A stretch of DNA of 64,000 bases from Xanthomonas sp. F10 (GCF_014206815.1 NZ_JACHNP010000001.1:958456-1022455), one strand, 5' to 3'; shown: positions 18,242 through 30,844, numbered from the stretch's first letter. A program made the numbers and translations. The notes: a model not told the origin generated them from the letters alone.

Positions 18242-21200
18242 ATGCGCCTGTCGACCATCAAGCTGTCCGGCTTCAAGTCCTTCGTCGATCCGACCACGCT
18301 GCACCTGCCGACCAACATGACCGGCATCGTCGGTCCGAACGGCTGCGGCAAGTCGAACATCATCGACGCGGTGCGCTGGGTGATGGGCGAAAGTTCGGCC
18401 AGCCGGTTGCGCGGCGATTCGCTGACCGACGTGATCTTCTCCGGGTCCTCGGCGCGCAAGCCGGTGTCGCAGGCCACGGTGGAGCTGATCTTCGACAACA
18501 CCGATCACACCATCGCCGGCGAGTACGCCTCCTTCAACGAGATCTCGGTCAAGCGCCAGGTCAGCCGCGACGGCAGCAGCAGCTATTACCTCAACGGCAC
18601 CAAATGCCGGCGCCGCGACATCACCGACCTGTTCCTGGGCACCGGCCTGGGCCCGCGCAGCTACTCGATCATCGAGCAGGGCATGATCAGCCAGATCATC
18701 GAGGCGCGCCCGGAAGACCTGCGCGTGTACCTGGAAGAGGCCGCCGGCATCTCCAAGTACAAGGAGCGGCGCAAGGAAACCGAGACCCGCATCCGCCATA
18801 CCCGCGAGAACCTTGAACGCCTGGGCGACCTGCGCGAGGAGATCGGCAAGCAGCTCGAGCACCTCAAGCGCCAGGCGCGCCAGGCCGAGCAGTACCAGGC
18901 GCTGCAGGAAGAACGGCGGATCAAGGACGCGCAGTGGAAAGCGCTGGAGTACCGCGGCCTGGACGGACGCCTGCAGGGGCTGCGCGAAGCGCTGGGCCAG
19001 GAAGAGACCCGCCTGCAGCAGCTGATCGCCGAGCAGCGCGATGCCGAGGCGCGCATCGAGACCGGCCGCGTGCGCCGCGAGGAGGCTGCCGAGGCGCTGA
19101 GCACCGCGCAGGCCGAGGTCTACAAGGTCGGCAGTACCCTGGCCCGGATCGAACAGCAGATCCAGCACCAGCGCGACCTGTCGCAGCGCCTGCACAAGGC
19201 GCGCGACGAGGCGCAATTGGCGCTGGCCGAGCTCGGCCAGCATATCGGCACCGACGAGGCCAAGCTGGCGCTGTTGCGCGAATCGGTGGACGTGGCCGGC
19301 CCGCAGCTGGAGCAGTTGCAGGAAGACAACGAGTACAAGCAGGAAGCGCTGCGCGAGGCCGAGGCGCGCCTGGCCGACTGGCAGCAGCGCTGGGAATCGC
19401 ATCAGCGCAACACCGCCGAAGCCTCGCGCGCCGGCGAAGTGGAGCGCACCCGCGTCGATTACCTGGACCGGCAGTCGCTGGAGGCCGAGCGCCGCCGCGA
19501 GGCACTGCAGGCCGAGCGCGCCGGGCTGGACCTGGACGCGCTGTCCGAGGCGTTCGCGCAACTGGAACTGCAGCACGAGACCCAGCGCGCCGCGCTGGAC
19601 GGGCTGACCGAGCAGGTCGAGGCGCGCAAGCTGGCGGTGGCGGCGCTGCAGGACCAGCAGCGCTCGGCGCAGGCCGAGCTGGCCGACGTGCGCAAGCAGG
19701 CGCAGGCCGCACGCGGCCGGCTGTCGTCGCTGGAAACCCTGCAGCAGGCCGCGCTCGGCCAGGAGCAGGGCGCGGCGGTGGCCTGGCTGCAGGCGCGCGG
19801 GCTGGATTCGGCGGCGCGCGTCGGCGAGCGGCTCAGCGTCGAGAGCGGCTGGGAGAACGCGGTCGAAGGCGCGCTCGGGCAATTGATCGAAGGCGTGCTG
19901 GTGGAGGCGCCGGAGACCCTGGTCGACGCCCTTGGCGAACTCGGCGAAGGCCGCATTGCCCTGGTCAGCGGCGAGGACGCGGCCGAGACCTTCGCGCCGA
20001 CCTCGCTGGCGGCCAAGGTGCAAGGCCCGATCGCGATCCGCCGGCTGCTGGCGCGGCTGCACGCGGCCGAGGACCTGGCTGCCGCGCGCGCGCTGCTGCC
20101 GCAGCTGGGCGAGGGCGATTCCATCGTTACCCGCGACGGCGCGCGCCTGGGCCAGGGCTGGTTGCGGGTGTCGCGCTCCGGCGCGGCCAAGCAGGGCGCG
20201 CTGCTGCGCGAGCGCGAGATCCAGAGCCTGCGCGGCCAGATCGAGACACTGCAGGAGCGCGAGGCCGACCTCGAGCAGCGCCTGGGCGAACTGCGCGCGC
20301 AGTTGCTGGCCGGCGAGCAGCAGCGCGAGGACGCGCAGCGCCAGCTGTACCAGGCGCACCGGAGCGTGTCCGAACTGGCCGGGCAGTTGCAGAGCCAGCA
20401 GGGCAAGGTCGACGCCGCGCGCACCCGCATCGAGCGCATCGAACTGGAGGTCGCGCAACTGCTGGAAACCCTCGACAGCAGCCGCGAGCAGGCACGCGAG
20501 GCGCGCTCCAAGCTAGAGGACGCGGTCACCAGCATGGGCGATCTGGAGTCGGTGCGGCATGCGCTGGAAAGCGAGCGCCGCCAGCTCACCGAAGCACGCG
20601 ATCTGGCCCGCGACGCCGCGCGGCGGGTGCGCGAGGCCTCGCACGCGCTGGCCCTGACCCTGGAATCGCAGCGCACCCAGATCGCCTCGCTGAGCCAGGC
20701 GCTGGAGCGCATGGGCAACCAGCGCGGACAGTTGGACGCGCGCCTGGGCGAGCTCAGCGCGCAGTTGAACGAGGGCGACTCGCCGGTGCTGGCGCTGGAG
20801 GCCGAGCACCAGGCCGCGCTGAGCGAGCGCGTGCGCACCGACCGCGCACTCGGCGAGGCGCGCGCGCTGCTGGACGGCATCGACAACGAACTGCGCGCGC
20901 TGGAGCAGACCCGCCAGCAGCGCGACGAACAGGCGCTGGCGCAGCGCGAGCGCATCGCCCAGCGCCGGCTCGACCAGCAGGCGCTGGTGCTCAGCGCCGA
21001 GCAGCTGTCGGCCGCCGTGGTCAAGGCCGGCTTCGTGCTCGAGGACGTGATCAACGGCCTGCCCGAACACGCCGACCCGGCCGAGTGGGAGCAGGCGGTG
21101 CAGCAGATCGATGCGCGCATGCGCCGGCTGGAGCCGGTCAACCTGGCGGCGATCAGCGAGTACGGCGAGGCCGCGCAGCGCGCCGAGTACCTGGAAGCGC

Positions 21201-21745
21201 AGGACGTCGACCTGAACACTGCGCTGGAGACCCTGGAAGACGCCATCCGCAAGATCGACCGCGAGACCCGCGGTCGCTTCAAGGACACCTTCGACCGGGT
21301 CAATTCCGGCGTGCAGGCGTTGTATCCGCGCCTGTTCGGCGGCGGTCACGCCTACCTGGAACTGACCGGCGAGGACCTGCTGGACACCGGCGTGGCGATC
21401 ATGGCGCGGCCCCCGGGCAAGCGCGTGTCGAGCATCTCGCTGTTGTCCGGCGGCGAGAAGGCGATGACCGCGGTGGCGCTGGTGTTCGCGATCTTCCAGC
21501 TCAACCCGGCGCCGTTCTGTCTGCTCGACGAGGTCGACGCGCCGCTGGACGAAGCCAACGTCGGCCGCCTGGCGGCGATGGTCAAGGAAATGAGCGAGAA
21601 AGTGCAGTTCCTGTTCGTCAGCCACAACAAGGCGACGATGGAGGCGGCGCATCAGCTCAGCGGTGTCACCATGCGCGAACCCGGCGTCAGCCGCCTGGTC
21701 AGCGTGGACCTCGAGGAGGCCGCGCGTTTGGCGGGCGCGGCCTGA
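18242..21745 (+). CDS. smc: Chromosome partition protein SMC
   Basis: This ATPase compacts and segregates the chromosome with ScpA and ScpB. The 1167-residue protein has the N-terminal ATP-binding lobe (Walker A 'GPNGCGKSNIIDAV', about residue 32), two long coiled-coil arms (about 170-500 and 665-1000), a hinge domain between them ('RGLDSAARVGERLSVESGWE', about 520-540) and a C-terminal lobe with the ABC signature 'LLSGGEKAM' and Walker B 'FCLLDEVDAPLD'. The ATG at 18242 gives MRLSTIKLSGFKSFVDPT, the expected start. zipA follows 114 bases later. Confidence 0.96.
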   Translation: MRLSTIKLSGFKSFVDPTTLHLPTNMTGIVGPNGCGKSNIIDAVRWVMGESSASRLRGDSLTDVIFSGSSARKPVSQATVELIFDNTDHTIAGEYASFNEISVKRQVSRDGSSSYYLNGTKCRRRDITDLFLGTGLGPRSYSIIEQGMISQIIEARPEDLRVYLEEAAGISKYKERRKETETRIRHTRENLERLGDLREEIGKQLEHLKRQARQAEQYQALQEERRIKDAQWKALEYRGLDGRLQGLREALGQEETRLQQLIAEQRDAEARIETGRVRREEAAEALSTAQAEVYKVGSTLARIEQQIQHQRDLSQRLHKARDEAQLALAELGQHIGTDEAKLALLRESVDVAGPQLEQLQEDNEYKQEALREAEARLADWQQRWESHQRNTAEASRAGEVERTRVDYLDRQSLEAERRREALQAERAGLDLDALSEAFAQLELQHETQRAALDGLTEQVEARKLAVAALQDQQRSAQAELADVRKQAQAARGRLSSLETLQQAALGQEQGAAVAWLQARGLDSAARVGERLSVESGWENAVEGALGQLIEGVLVEAPETLVDALGELGEGRIALVSGEDAAETFAPTSLAAKVQGPIAIRRLLARLHAAEDLAAARALLPQLGEGDSIVTRDGARLGQGWLRVSRSGAAKQGALLREREIQSLRGQIETLQEREADLEQRLGELRAQLLAGEQQREDAQRQLYQAHRSVSELAGQLQSQQGKVDAARTRIERIELEVAQLLETLDSSREQAREARSKLEDAVTSMGDLESVRHALESERRQLTEARDLARDAARRVREASHALALTLESQRTQIASLSQALERMGNQRGQLDARLGELSAQLNEGDSPVLALEAEHQAALSERVRTDRALGEARALLDGIDNELRALEQTRQQRDEQALAQRERIAQRRLDQQALVLSAEQLSAAVVKAGFVLEDVINGLPEHADPAEWEQAVQQIDARMRRLEPVNLAAISEYGEAAQRAEYLEAQDVDLNTALETLEDAIRKIDRETRGRFKDTFDRVNSGVQALYPRLFGGGHAYLELTGEDLLDTGVAIMARPPGKRVSSISLLSGGEKAMTAVALVFAIFQLNPAPFCLLDEVDAPLDEANVGRLAAMVKEMSEKVQFLFVSHNKATMEAAHQLSGVTMREPGVSRLVSVDLEEAARLAGAA

Positions 21746-21859
21746 CGTGACATGCTAAAGGACGCGATGCGCGTGGAGGCGTTGGTCCCGGACCGGCAGG
21801 CCTCGTGCGCACCTAGCAGTTGTTTTCCCCCTGTGTACCCTTGCCGGAGTAACCCCTGA

Positions 21860-22594
21860 ATGTCCGACATGGCAATGCTACGCATCGGCATCCTCGCCGC
21901 CGGCTTGCTGTTGATTGCGGCGATCTTCCTGTTCGGCCGCCCGAAGAAACCGAGCCAGGGCCGGCGCGTGGAACCGGCCGATCCGGCCGCGCCGCGCCGC
22001 GAACCCTCGCTGGGCGATGCCCCGGCCACCGGCGACGACGCGCTGGCCGCACCGGGTGCGGACGGCGAGGCGCGCGAACCCGAACTGGGCCTGCCCGCGG
22101 CGGAAGCGCCGGGTGCCGAACTCGGCAAGCGGCCGAGCCAGGATTTCGACAAGATCGTCTCGCTGTACGTCGCCGCCCGCGCGGGGCAGGTGCTGCGCGG
22201 CGAGGACATCGTGGTGGCCGCGGAGAAGACCGGCCTGACCTTCGGCCACATGAACGTGTTCCACCGCCTGGTGGAAGGTCATCCCGAGCGCGGTCCGATC
22301 TTCAGCATGGCCAGCATCATGAAGCCGGGCAGCTTCGACATGGCCCACATCCGCGAGATGGAGACCCCGGCGATCGCCTTCTTCCTGACCCTGCCGGCGC
22401 CGCTGACCGCGCTCGACGCCTGGGAGAAGATGCTGCCGACCGTGCAGCGCATGGGCGAACTGCTCGACGGCGTGGTCCTGGACGACAGCCGCAACGCCTT
22501 GGGCCGCCAGCGCATCGCCCACATCCGCGACGACCTGCGCGCCTACGATCGCCAGCACCAGGCACCGCCGTTGACGAAGGCGCCGCGCTGGTAA
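21860..22594 (+). CDS. zipA: Cell division protein ZipA
   Basis: ZipA anchors FtsZ to the inner membrane and helps recruit the divisome. The 244-residue protein starts with a single N-terminal span ('MLRIGILAAGLLLIAAIFLF'), followed by a linker rich in Pro, Ala and acidic residues (about 30-95) and the C-terminal FtsZ-binding domain from about residue 100 ('DKIVSLYVAARAGQVLRGED', 'FGHMNVFHRL', 'MKPGSFDM'). The order smc-zipA-ligA is common in gammaproteobacteria; here a repeat block and an inserted aminotransferase gene lie between zipA and ligA. Confidence 0.93.
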   Translation: MSDMAMLRIGILAAGLLLIAAIFLFGRPKKPSQGRRVEPADPAAPRREPSLGDAPATGDDALAAPGADGEAREPELGLPAAEAPGAELGKRPSQDFDKIVSLYVAARAGQVLRGEDIVVAAEKTGLTFGHMNVFHRLVEGHPERGPIFSMASIMKPGSFDMAHIREMETPAIAFFLTLPAPLTALDAWEKMLPTVQRMGELLDGVVLDDSRNALGRQRIAHIRDDLRAYDRQHQAPPLTKAPRW

Positions 22595-22612
22595 GCGCCG
22601 CGCCGGTGGCGC

Positions 22613-22972
22613 GCCGCCGGGATTGGGGAGTCGGGATTGGGGAGTCGCTTAAGGGCAGGGATTGGATAGGGATTTGTAAAAGCCAGTCCCTGTCGCGCTG
22701 ATCCTCGAGCGCGCTTTTCCCTTCTCCCTTCAAGAGAAGGTGCCCCGAAGGGGCGGATGAGGGTACGACCGCCGCCGACGCCAGAAGCCCTGGCTTTTGG
22801 CTCTCGCGAACTCCAATCACCATTCCCGAATTCGGGCCCCGTCTGGCGCGCCGTGCCGGAGCTAGCGAATCGTGCATCGTGAATGCGACGCACCGAGGCA
22901 ACACCAGCCACGCCTCAGCCCCACGGCAACCCGCTTTTACGAATCCCCAATCCCGACTCCCCAATCCCGGCG
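22613..22972. repeat. Composite repeat block with inverted GGGATTGGGGA arms
   Basis: This block fills most of the zipA-aminotransferase gap and holds no gene. The left arm (about 22613-22650) carries GGGATTGGGGAGTCGGGATT; the right arm (about 22931-22972) is close to its reverse complement. Inside, 22711-22764 is a half-copy of the cloverleaf repeat seen at 24283: a CCTTCTC/GAGAAGG hairpin, a CCCCGAAGGGGC hairpin and a final TGAGGGT. Confidence 0.7.
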
Positions 22973-22976
22973 CGCG

Positions 22977-24107
22977 CTACTTGCGCGCCTTCACAAACGC
23001 CTCCCGGAACCGCAGCATCTCCGCTTCGCTGCCGACGGTGACGCGGACAAGCTTCGGCCAGATCGGCCAGCTGCGGCCGACGATCACGCCTTGCTTGGCC
23101 ATCGCCGCGGCGAAGGCGGCGCCGTCGCGCTTGACGTCGACCATGAAGCAGTTGGCCTGCGACGGCAGGCACTTGTAGCCCTTGCTCTGCAGCCAGGCGA
23201 TGGTGGCGTCGCGGATGCGTGCGTTCTCGGCGCGACGGGTCGGCACGAGTTGCAGGTCCTGCAGGCTGGCGATGCCGGCGGCGAGGGCGGGCACCGAGAC
23301 CGGATTCTGGCCGAACGCGGCCAGCTTGGTCTGCAGCCCCGGCGCCGCCACCGCCAGGCCCAGGCGCAGCCCGGCCATGCCGTACAGCTTGGAGAAGGTG
23401 CGCAGCACCAGCAGGTCCTGGCGCTGGCCGATCAGGTCGATCACCGACGGTTCTTCGCTGTAGTGCAGGTAGGCCTCGTCGACCAGCAGCACGCTGGAGG
23501 CGGGCTTGTTGGCCAGCAGCCACTCGATGTCGGCGCGCTTGGTGATCGAGCCGGTCGGGTTGTTCGGATTGCACAGGTAGATCAGGCCGGCGTTCGGGTC
23601 GGCGCTGGCCATGGCCTTGACGTCGTGCGCGCCGTCGGCGCGCAGCGGGACGCGCCGCACCGGCGCCCCATGCGCGGCGGCGACATCGGCGACGGCCTCG
23701 AAGGTCGGGTCGGCCACCACCACGCCGGCGCGCGGCGAGGTGAAGGCGCGCGCCGCGCGCGCAAGCGGCTCGCTGGACCCGGGATATACCGCGACGTGGT
23801 CGGCCGGCAGATGCTGCTGGCCGACGAAGGCAGCGATCAGTTCGTCGGAAAGTTCGAACAGATAGCGGCCGCTGCGCGGCAGGATCGCCTGCGCCGCCGC
23901 CAGCGCTGCGGGCGCAGGACCCAGCGGGCACTCGTTGAAGTTCAGGTACACCGTGCCCGCCGCCGGCGCCACGCCGGGAGTCGTGACCGCGGCGGCGGCC
24001 GCCTTGCGTCGCGCCGCCTCCGCGACGGGCGCCAGGCCGACGGCGCCGAGCGCCAGGCCCGAGGTGGCCAGGGACAGGAAGGAACGGCGCGAGACCGGTA
24101 GCGACAC
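22977..24107 (-). CDS. Tat-exported HisC-like aminotransferase
   Basis: The 376-residue PLP-dependent class I/II aminotransferase resembles histidinol-phosphate aminotransferase: 'YLCNPNNPTGS', 'LLVDEAYLHYSE' and the PLP lysine in 'LRTFSKLYGMAGLRLG' are present. Unlike cytoplasmic HisC it begins with a twin-arginine signal ('SRRSFLSLATSGLALGAVG', then 'VAEA'), so it should be folded and exported to the periplasm. The start is a GTG at 24107 with GGAGAG 4 bases upstream; no ATG is available close by. It sits alone between repeat blocks. The physiological substrate is unknown, and a housekeeping HisC is expected elsewhere. Confidence 0.86.
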   Translation of the reverse strand: MSLPVSRRSFLSLATSGLALGAVGLAPVAEAARRKAAAAAVTTPGVAPAAGTVYLNFNECPLGPAPAALAAAQAILPRSGRYLFELSDELIAAFVGQQHLPADHVAVYPGSSEPLARAARAFTSPRAGVVVADPTFEAVADVAAAHGAPVRRVPLRADGAHDVKAMASADPNAGLIYLCNPNNPTGSITKRADIEWLLANKPASSVLLVDEAYLHYSEEPSVIDLIGQRQDLLVLRTFSKLYGMAGLRLGLAVAAPGLQTKLAAFGQNPVSVPALAAGIASLQDLQLVPTRRAENARIRDATIAWLQSKGYKCLPSQANCFMVDVKRDGAAFAAAMAKQGVIVGRSWPIWPKLVRVTVGSEAEMLRFREAFVKARK

Positions 24108-24186
24108 GGGGCTCTCCAGAGCGGGCGGGGGAGGCCACGTTAACGGGGTGTTAATGGTGGGGCAAGGGTGGTGGGGGCGGGGATTC

Positions 24187-24282
24187 GGCATTTGGGATTG
24201 GCTTAAAAGCCGGGATTGGGGATTGGGGATTGGGGATTGGCAAAAGCCGGGGTGCTGACGTCGATGGCGCTGCGCGCTCCGT
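24187..24282. repeat. GATTGGG arm with (GGGGATT)n, G-rich
   Basis: About 24211-24240 holds four near-perfect copies of a GGGGATT heptamer in a block that also contains 'GGCTTAAAAGCC'. An inverted counterpart (AATCCCAAAATCTCCAATCC, followed by 'GCCGTTAAGCC') lies at about 24701-24780, so the two arms flank the tandem cloverleaf units between them. Confidence 0.6.
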
Positions 24283-24658
24283 ACCCTCACCCCAACCCCT
24301 CTCCCGGCGGGAGAGGGGCTTCGGCGTTTCCCTTCTCCCCTTGGGAGAAGGTGCCCCGCAGGGGCGGATGAGGGTCCGGGCGAAGCCTCGCATTGCCAGA
24401 TCGGCGCGGGTATTGCGCGATCCGCACCCTCACCCCAACCCTTCTCCCGGCGGGAGAGGGACTTCGGCATTTCCCTTCTCCCCTCGGGAGAAGGTGCCCG
24501 CAGGGGCGGATGAGGGGCCGGGCAAAGCCTCGCATTGCCAGATCCGCGCGAGCGCTGCGCGCCGTACCCTCACCCCAACCCCTCTCCCGGCGGGAGAGGG
24601 GCTTCGGCCTCTTCCTTCTCCCCTTGGGAGAAGGTGCCCCGCAGGGGCAGATGAGGGT
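24283..24658. repeat. Tandem array of three cloverleaf repeat units
   Basis: Units run 24283-24375, 24426-24516 and 24566-24658, with a period of about 140 bases that includes a conserved spacer ('AAGCCTCGCATTGCCAGATC'). In unit 1, ACCCTCA (24283-24289) pairs with TGAGGGT (24369-24375) and encloses three hairpins: CCCCTCTCCC/GGGAGAGGGG, CCTTCTCCC/GGGAGAAGG and GCCCC/GGGGC. No gene is supported in this stretch, although long open frames exist because of base composition. Confidence 0.8.
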
Positions 24659-24738
24659 GCGACCGCCGCCGACGCAAGCAGTCCGAGCGTTGGCATTTGC
24701 GAATCCCAAAATCTCCAATCCCCAATCTCGGCCGTTAA

Positions 24739-27817
<3,079 letters not shown>

Positions 27818-27818
<1 letters not shown>

Positions 27819-28768
27819 TGGACCTGCTGTCCACCCTGCAGTTGCGCGCCCGGCTCAATGCCGCCATCCGCGCCTTCTTCGCTGCGCGCGGGGTGCTGGA
27901 AGTGGAGACGCCGATGCTGTCGGCCGCCGGCAATACCGAGCCGAACATCGACAGCTTCCAGACCCGCTTCAGCGGCCACGTCGATGCCGGCCCGGCATTG
28001 CGCTGGCTGCGCACCTCGCCCGAGTACCCGCTGAAGCGGCTGCTCGCCGCCGGCATCGGCGACTGCTACGAACTGGGGCGGGTGTTCCGCAACGGCGAGG
28101 CCGGCGGCCGCCACAATCCCGAGTTCACCATGCTCGAGTGGTACCGGGTCGGCTGGGATCACCGGCAGTTGATCGAGGAGACCGTGGAGCTGGTGCGCAC
28201 CGCGCTGGCCCTGGTCGGGCGCAGCGCCACGCTGCAGGTGCTCAGCTACCGTGCGCTGTTCCTGCAGGGGCTGGAGCTGGATCCGTTCGCCGCGCCGCTG
28301 GAGGCGCTGCAGCAACCGTTGCGCGATGTCCGCATCGACGCCGAGGGCCTCGGCCGCGACGACTGGCTGGACCTGCTGATGACCCATCGCCTGCAGCCCG
28401 CGTTCCCCGCCGACCGTCTTACCGTGGTCCACGATTGGCCGGCCAGCCAGTGCGCGCTGGCGCGGGTCCGCGATGGCGATCCGCCGGTGGCCGAGCGCTT
28501 CGAACTGTACCTGGGCGGCTACGAACTGGCCAATGGCTATCACGAGCTCAACGATGCCGCCGAGCAGCGCCGGCGTTTCCTGCGCGACCATGCGCTGCGC
28601 CAGGCGCGCGGCGCGGTGCTGCCGCCGCTGGACGAACGCCTGCTGCAGGCGCTGCCTTCGCTGCCCGATTGCGCCGGTGTGGCAGTGGGCGTGGATCGGC
28701 TGCTGATGGCGATGCGCGGCACCGCGCAGATCGGCGATGTGCTCGCCTACGATTTCGCGCATGCCTGA
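27818..28768 (+). CDS. epmA: Elongation factor P--(R)-beta-lysine ligase
   Basis: EpmA attaches (R)-beta-lysine to a conserved lysine of EF-P, which helps ribosomes through polyproline stretches. The 316-residue protein is a lysyl-tRNA synthetase-like catalytic core without the anticodon-binding domain, as expected for EpmA/PoxA. Class II motifs are visible: 'VLEVETPMLS' (motif 1), 'YELGRVFRNGEAGGRHNPEF' (motif 2) and 'GVAVGVDRLLMAMRG' (motif 3). epmB and efp are not in the window. The ATG overlaps the preceding stop. Confidence 0.93.
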
Positions 28769-28904
28769 ACCGGCCGTCACGCGCTGCCACGGCGCGTTGT
28801 TGCGTTGTCCACACCGATGATGGTTTGATCGGGCACGGCATGCGCACGCCGCGCGCCAGCAGGTCTTCGTTGTTCAGGTTCTAGGCATAGGGGCAGAGCC
28901 AAGC

Positions 28905-29612
28905 ATGAAGTGGGCGTACGGGCTCGGTGGCTGGTGTTGGCTGGGATTGGCGGCAAGCGTGTGGCCGATGCCGTCGCCGGCACAGACCGCCGATGCGTAC
29001 GACGCAGCGGTGGTGCGCTGCGAATCGCGCGACATGACCTGGGTGCACTGCCCGATGCCGACCGCGCAGGGCGTGCAACTGGTGCGGCAACTGTCCGACA
29101 ACGACTGCATCCGCGGCAGCGAGTGGGGCTCCGACGCCACCGGCGTATGGGTGACCCTGGGCTGTCGCGCCGAATTCCGCCCCAATCCGGGAGAGGCGCC
29201 GCGCAGTGCCATGCGCCGCGTGCTGCGCTGCGAGTCCGATGGTCGCCTCGAGAGTTGCCCGGTGATGCTGCGCGGCGCACCGGTGCGGCTGATGCGGCAG
29301 CTGTCGTCGGTGCCATGCCGCGAGGAGCGCAGCTGGGGCGTGCGCCGCAACGAGATCTGGGTCGCGCGCGGCTGCCGCGGCGAGTTCGAGATCGGTGCCG
29401 CCGACGGATCCGGATTCCCCGCCGGTCCGCGGCCGGTGCTGTGCGAGTCCAAGGGCAAGGCCCGGCGCCGCTGCGGCGTCAGTGTGCAGGACCATGTCGA
29501 GCTGCGCCGGCAGCTGTCCGGCGCGGCCTGCGTGCAGGACGATAGCTGGGGCTGGGACCGCGACGGCATCTGGGTCGACAAGGGCTGCCGCGCCGAGTTC
29601 AGCGTCAACTGA
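28905..29612 (+). CDS. Secreted protein with three DUF3011 repeats
   Basis: The 235-residue precursor has an N-terminal signal peptide ('GLGGWCWLGLAASVWPMPSP', then 'AQT') and three tandem repeats of about 60 residues, starting near residues 42, 108 and 173. Each repeat shows CES......C, '(L/M)(V/M/R)RQLS...C', a central 'W' and a final 'IWV..GCR.EF', with four cysteines per unit. This pattern fits DUF3011, a secreted domain of unknown function common in Xanthomonadaceae. It is expected to be periplasmic or extracellular and disulfide-bonded. Confidence 0.85.
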   Translation: MKWAYGLGGWCWLGLAASVWPMPSPAQTADAYDAAVVRCESRDMTWVHCPMPTAQGVQLVRQLSDNDCIRGSEWGSDATGVWVTLGCRAEFRPNPGEAPRSAMRRVLRCESDGRLESCPVMLRGAPVRLMRQLSSVPCREERSWGVRRNEIWVARGCRGEFEIGAADGSGFPAGPRPVLCESKGKARRRCGVSVQDHVELRRQLSGAACVQDDSWGWDRDGIWVDKGCRAEFSVN

Positions 29613-29669
29613 GCGCTGGTGCGGCGCTTCGGCGCCGTGCGCCGCCCTCAATCCGCAATCGCCGGCGTT

Positions 29670-29675
29670 TACAAT
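29670..29675 (+). promoter_or_regulatory. Candidate -10 box immediately upstream of mtnA
   Basis: TACAAT ends 6 bases before the mtnA ATG, so transcription would begin at or next to the start codon and give a leaderless or nearly leaderless message. No Shine-Dalgarno sequence is visible before the ATG, in keeping with this. No clear -35 element was found. Confidence 0.5.
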
Positions 29676-29681
29676 GGGGCG

Positions 29682-30746
29682 ATGAACGCCGCCCTCGATA
29701 TCGATTACGCCCGCTACGACCATATCCGCCCGATCCTGTGGACCGGCGACGCGCTGGAACTGCTGGACCAGCGCAAGCTGCCGTTCGCGGTGGAGCACGT
29801 GCGCTGCAGCGACAGCGATCAGGTCGCCGCGGCGATCCATGCCCTGGCCGTGCGCGGCGCGCCGGCGATCGGCATCGCCGCCGGCTGGGGCACGGTGCTG
29901 GCCGCGCGCGAGGTGCAGGCCGACAACGGCGCCGAGGCGCTGCTGAAGCTGGAGCCGGCCCTGCAGCGGCTCAATGCCGCGCGGCCCACCGCGGTCAATC
30001 TGGCCTGGGCCCTGGCGCGCATGCGCACGGCGCTGGGCGCGGCCGGCAGCGACTGGCGCTCGGTGCTGGAGCGCGAGGCGCAGGCGATCGCCGAAGAGGA
30101 TCTGGCCGCCAACCGCCACATGGGCGCGCTCGGCGCCGGCCTGATCGCCGCCGGCAGCGGCGTGCTGACCCATTGCAACACCGGCTCGCTGGCCACCGCC
30201 GGTTTCGGCACTGCGCTGGGCGTGATCCGCGCCGGCGTCGCCCAGCAGCGCATCGCCAAGGTGTTCGCCGGCGAGACCCGGCCCTGGCTGCAGGGCGCGC
30301 GGCTGACCGTGTGGGAGCTGCAGCAGGACGGCATCGACGCGACGCTGATCGCCGATTCGGCGGCCTCGCACCTGATGAAGACCGGGGCGGTGCAGTGGGT
30401 GATCGTCGGCGCCGACCGCATCTGCGCCAACGGCGACACCGCCAACAAGATCGGCACCTATCAGCTGGCGATCGCCGCGCGCCACCATGGGGTCAGGTTC
30501 ATGGTGGTGGCGCCGTCGTCCACCGTGGACATGGACACCGCCGACGGTGCGCAGATCGAGATCGAGCAGCGCGATCCGGGCGAACTGTTCGGCGTCGGCG
30601 GCACGCGCACCGTGGCCGACGGCATCGCCGCCTGGAACCCAGTGTTCGACGTGACCCCGGCGACGCTGATCGATGCCATCGTCACCGAGCGCGGGGTGAT
30701 CGAGCAGCCGGACCTGGCGCGCATGCGCGCCGCCTTCGGCGGCTGA
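29682..30746 (+). CDS. mtnA: S-methyl-5-thioribose-1-phosphate isomerase
   Basis: MtnA converts methylthioribose-1-phosphate to methylthioribulose-1-phosphate in methionine salvage. The 354-residue protein carries '[19 protein letters not shown]', the active-site cysteine region '[16 protein letters not shown]' and '[20 protein letters not shown]' with the catalytic Asp. The ATG at 29682 gives [20 protein letters not shown], matching the family start. No other methionine-salvage gene is adjacent. gyrA follows after 211 bases. Confidence 0.94.
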   Translation: MNAALDIDYARYDHIRPILWTGDALELLDQRKLPFAVEHVRCSDSDQVAAAIHALAVRGAPAIGIAAGWGTVLAAREVQADNGAEALLKLEPALQRLNAARPTAVNLAWALARMRTALGAAGSDWRSVLEREAQAIAEEDLAANRHMGALGAGLIAAGSGVLTHCNTGSLATAGFGTALGVIRAGVAQQRIAKVFAGETRPWLQGARLTVWELQQDGIDATLIADSAASHLMKTGAVQWVIVGADRICANGDTANKIGTYQLAIAARHHGVRFMVVAPSSTVDMDTADGAQIEIEQRDPGELFGVGGTRTVADGIAAWNPVFDVTPATLIDAIVTERGVIEQPDLARMRAAFGG

Positions 30747-30844
30747 GCGCCGGGGCGGCGCCACAGCGCCCGGCAAACCCGGCCGATGGCGCGCAAGTGC
30801 TTGTTCGGGCCGGCAAAAACCGGGCAATCGGGCGCCCGTCATGA

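Noticed and set aside
24283-24658. CRISPR array interpretation of the tandem units with spacers
   Set aside because: The units are about 92 bases, far longer than CRISPR repeats; the spacers are identical within the array, and no cas gene is present.
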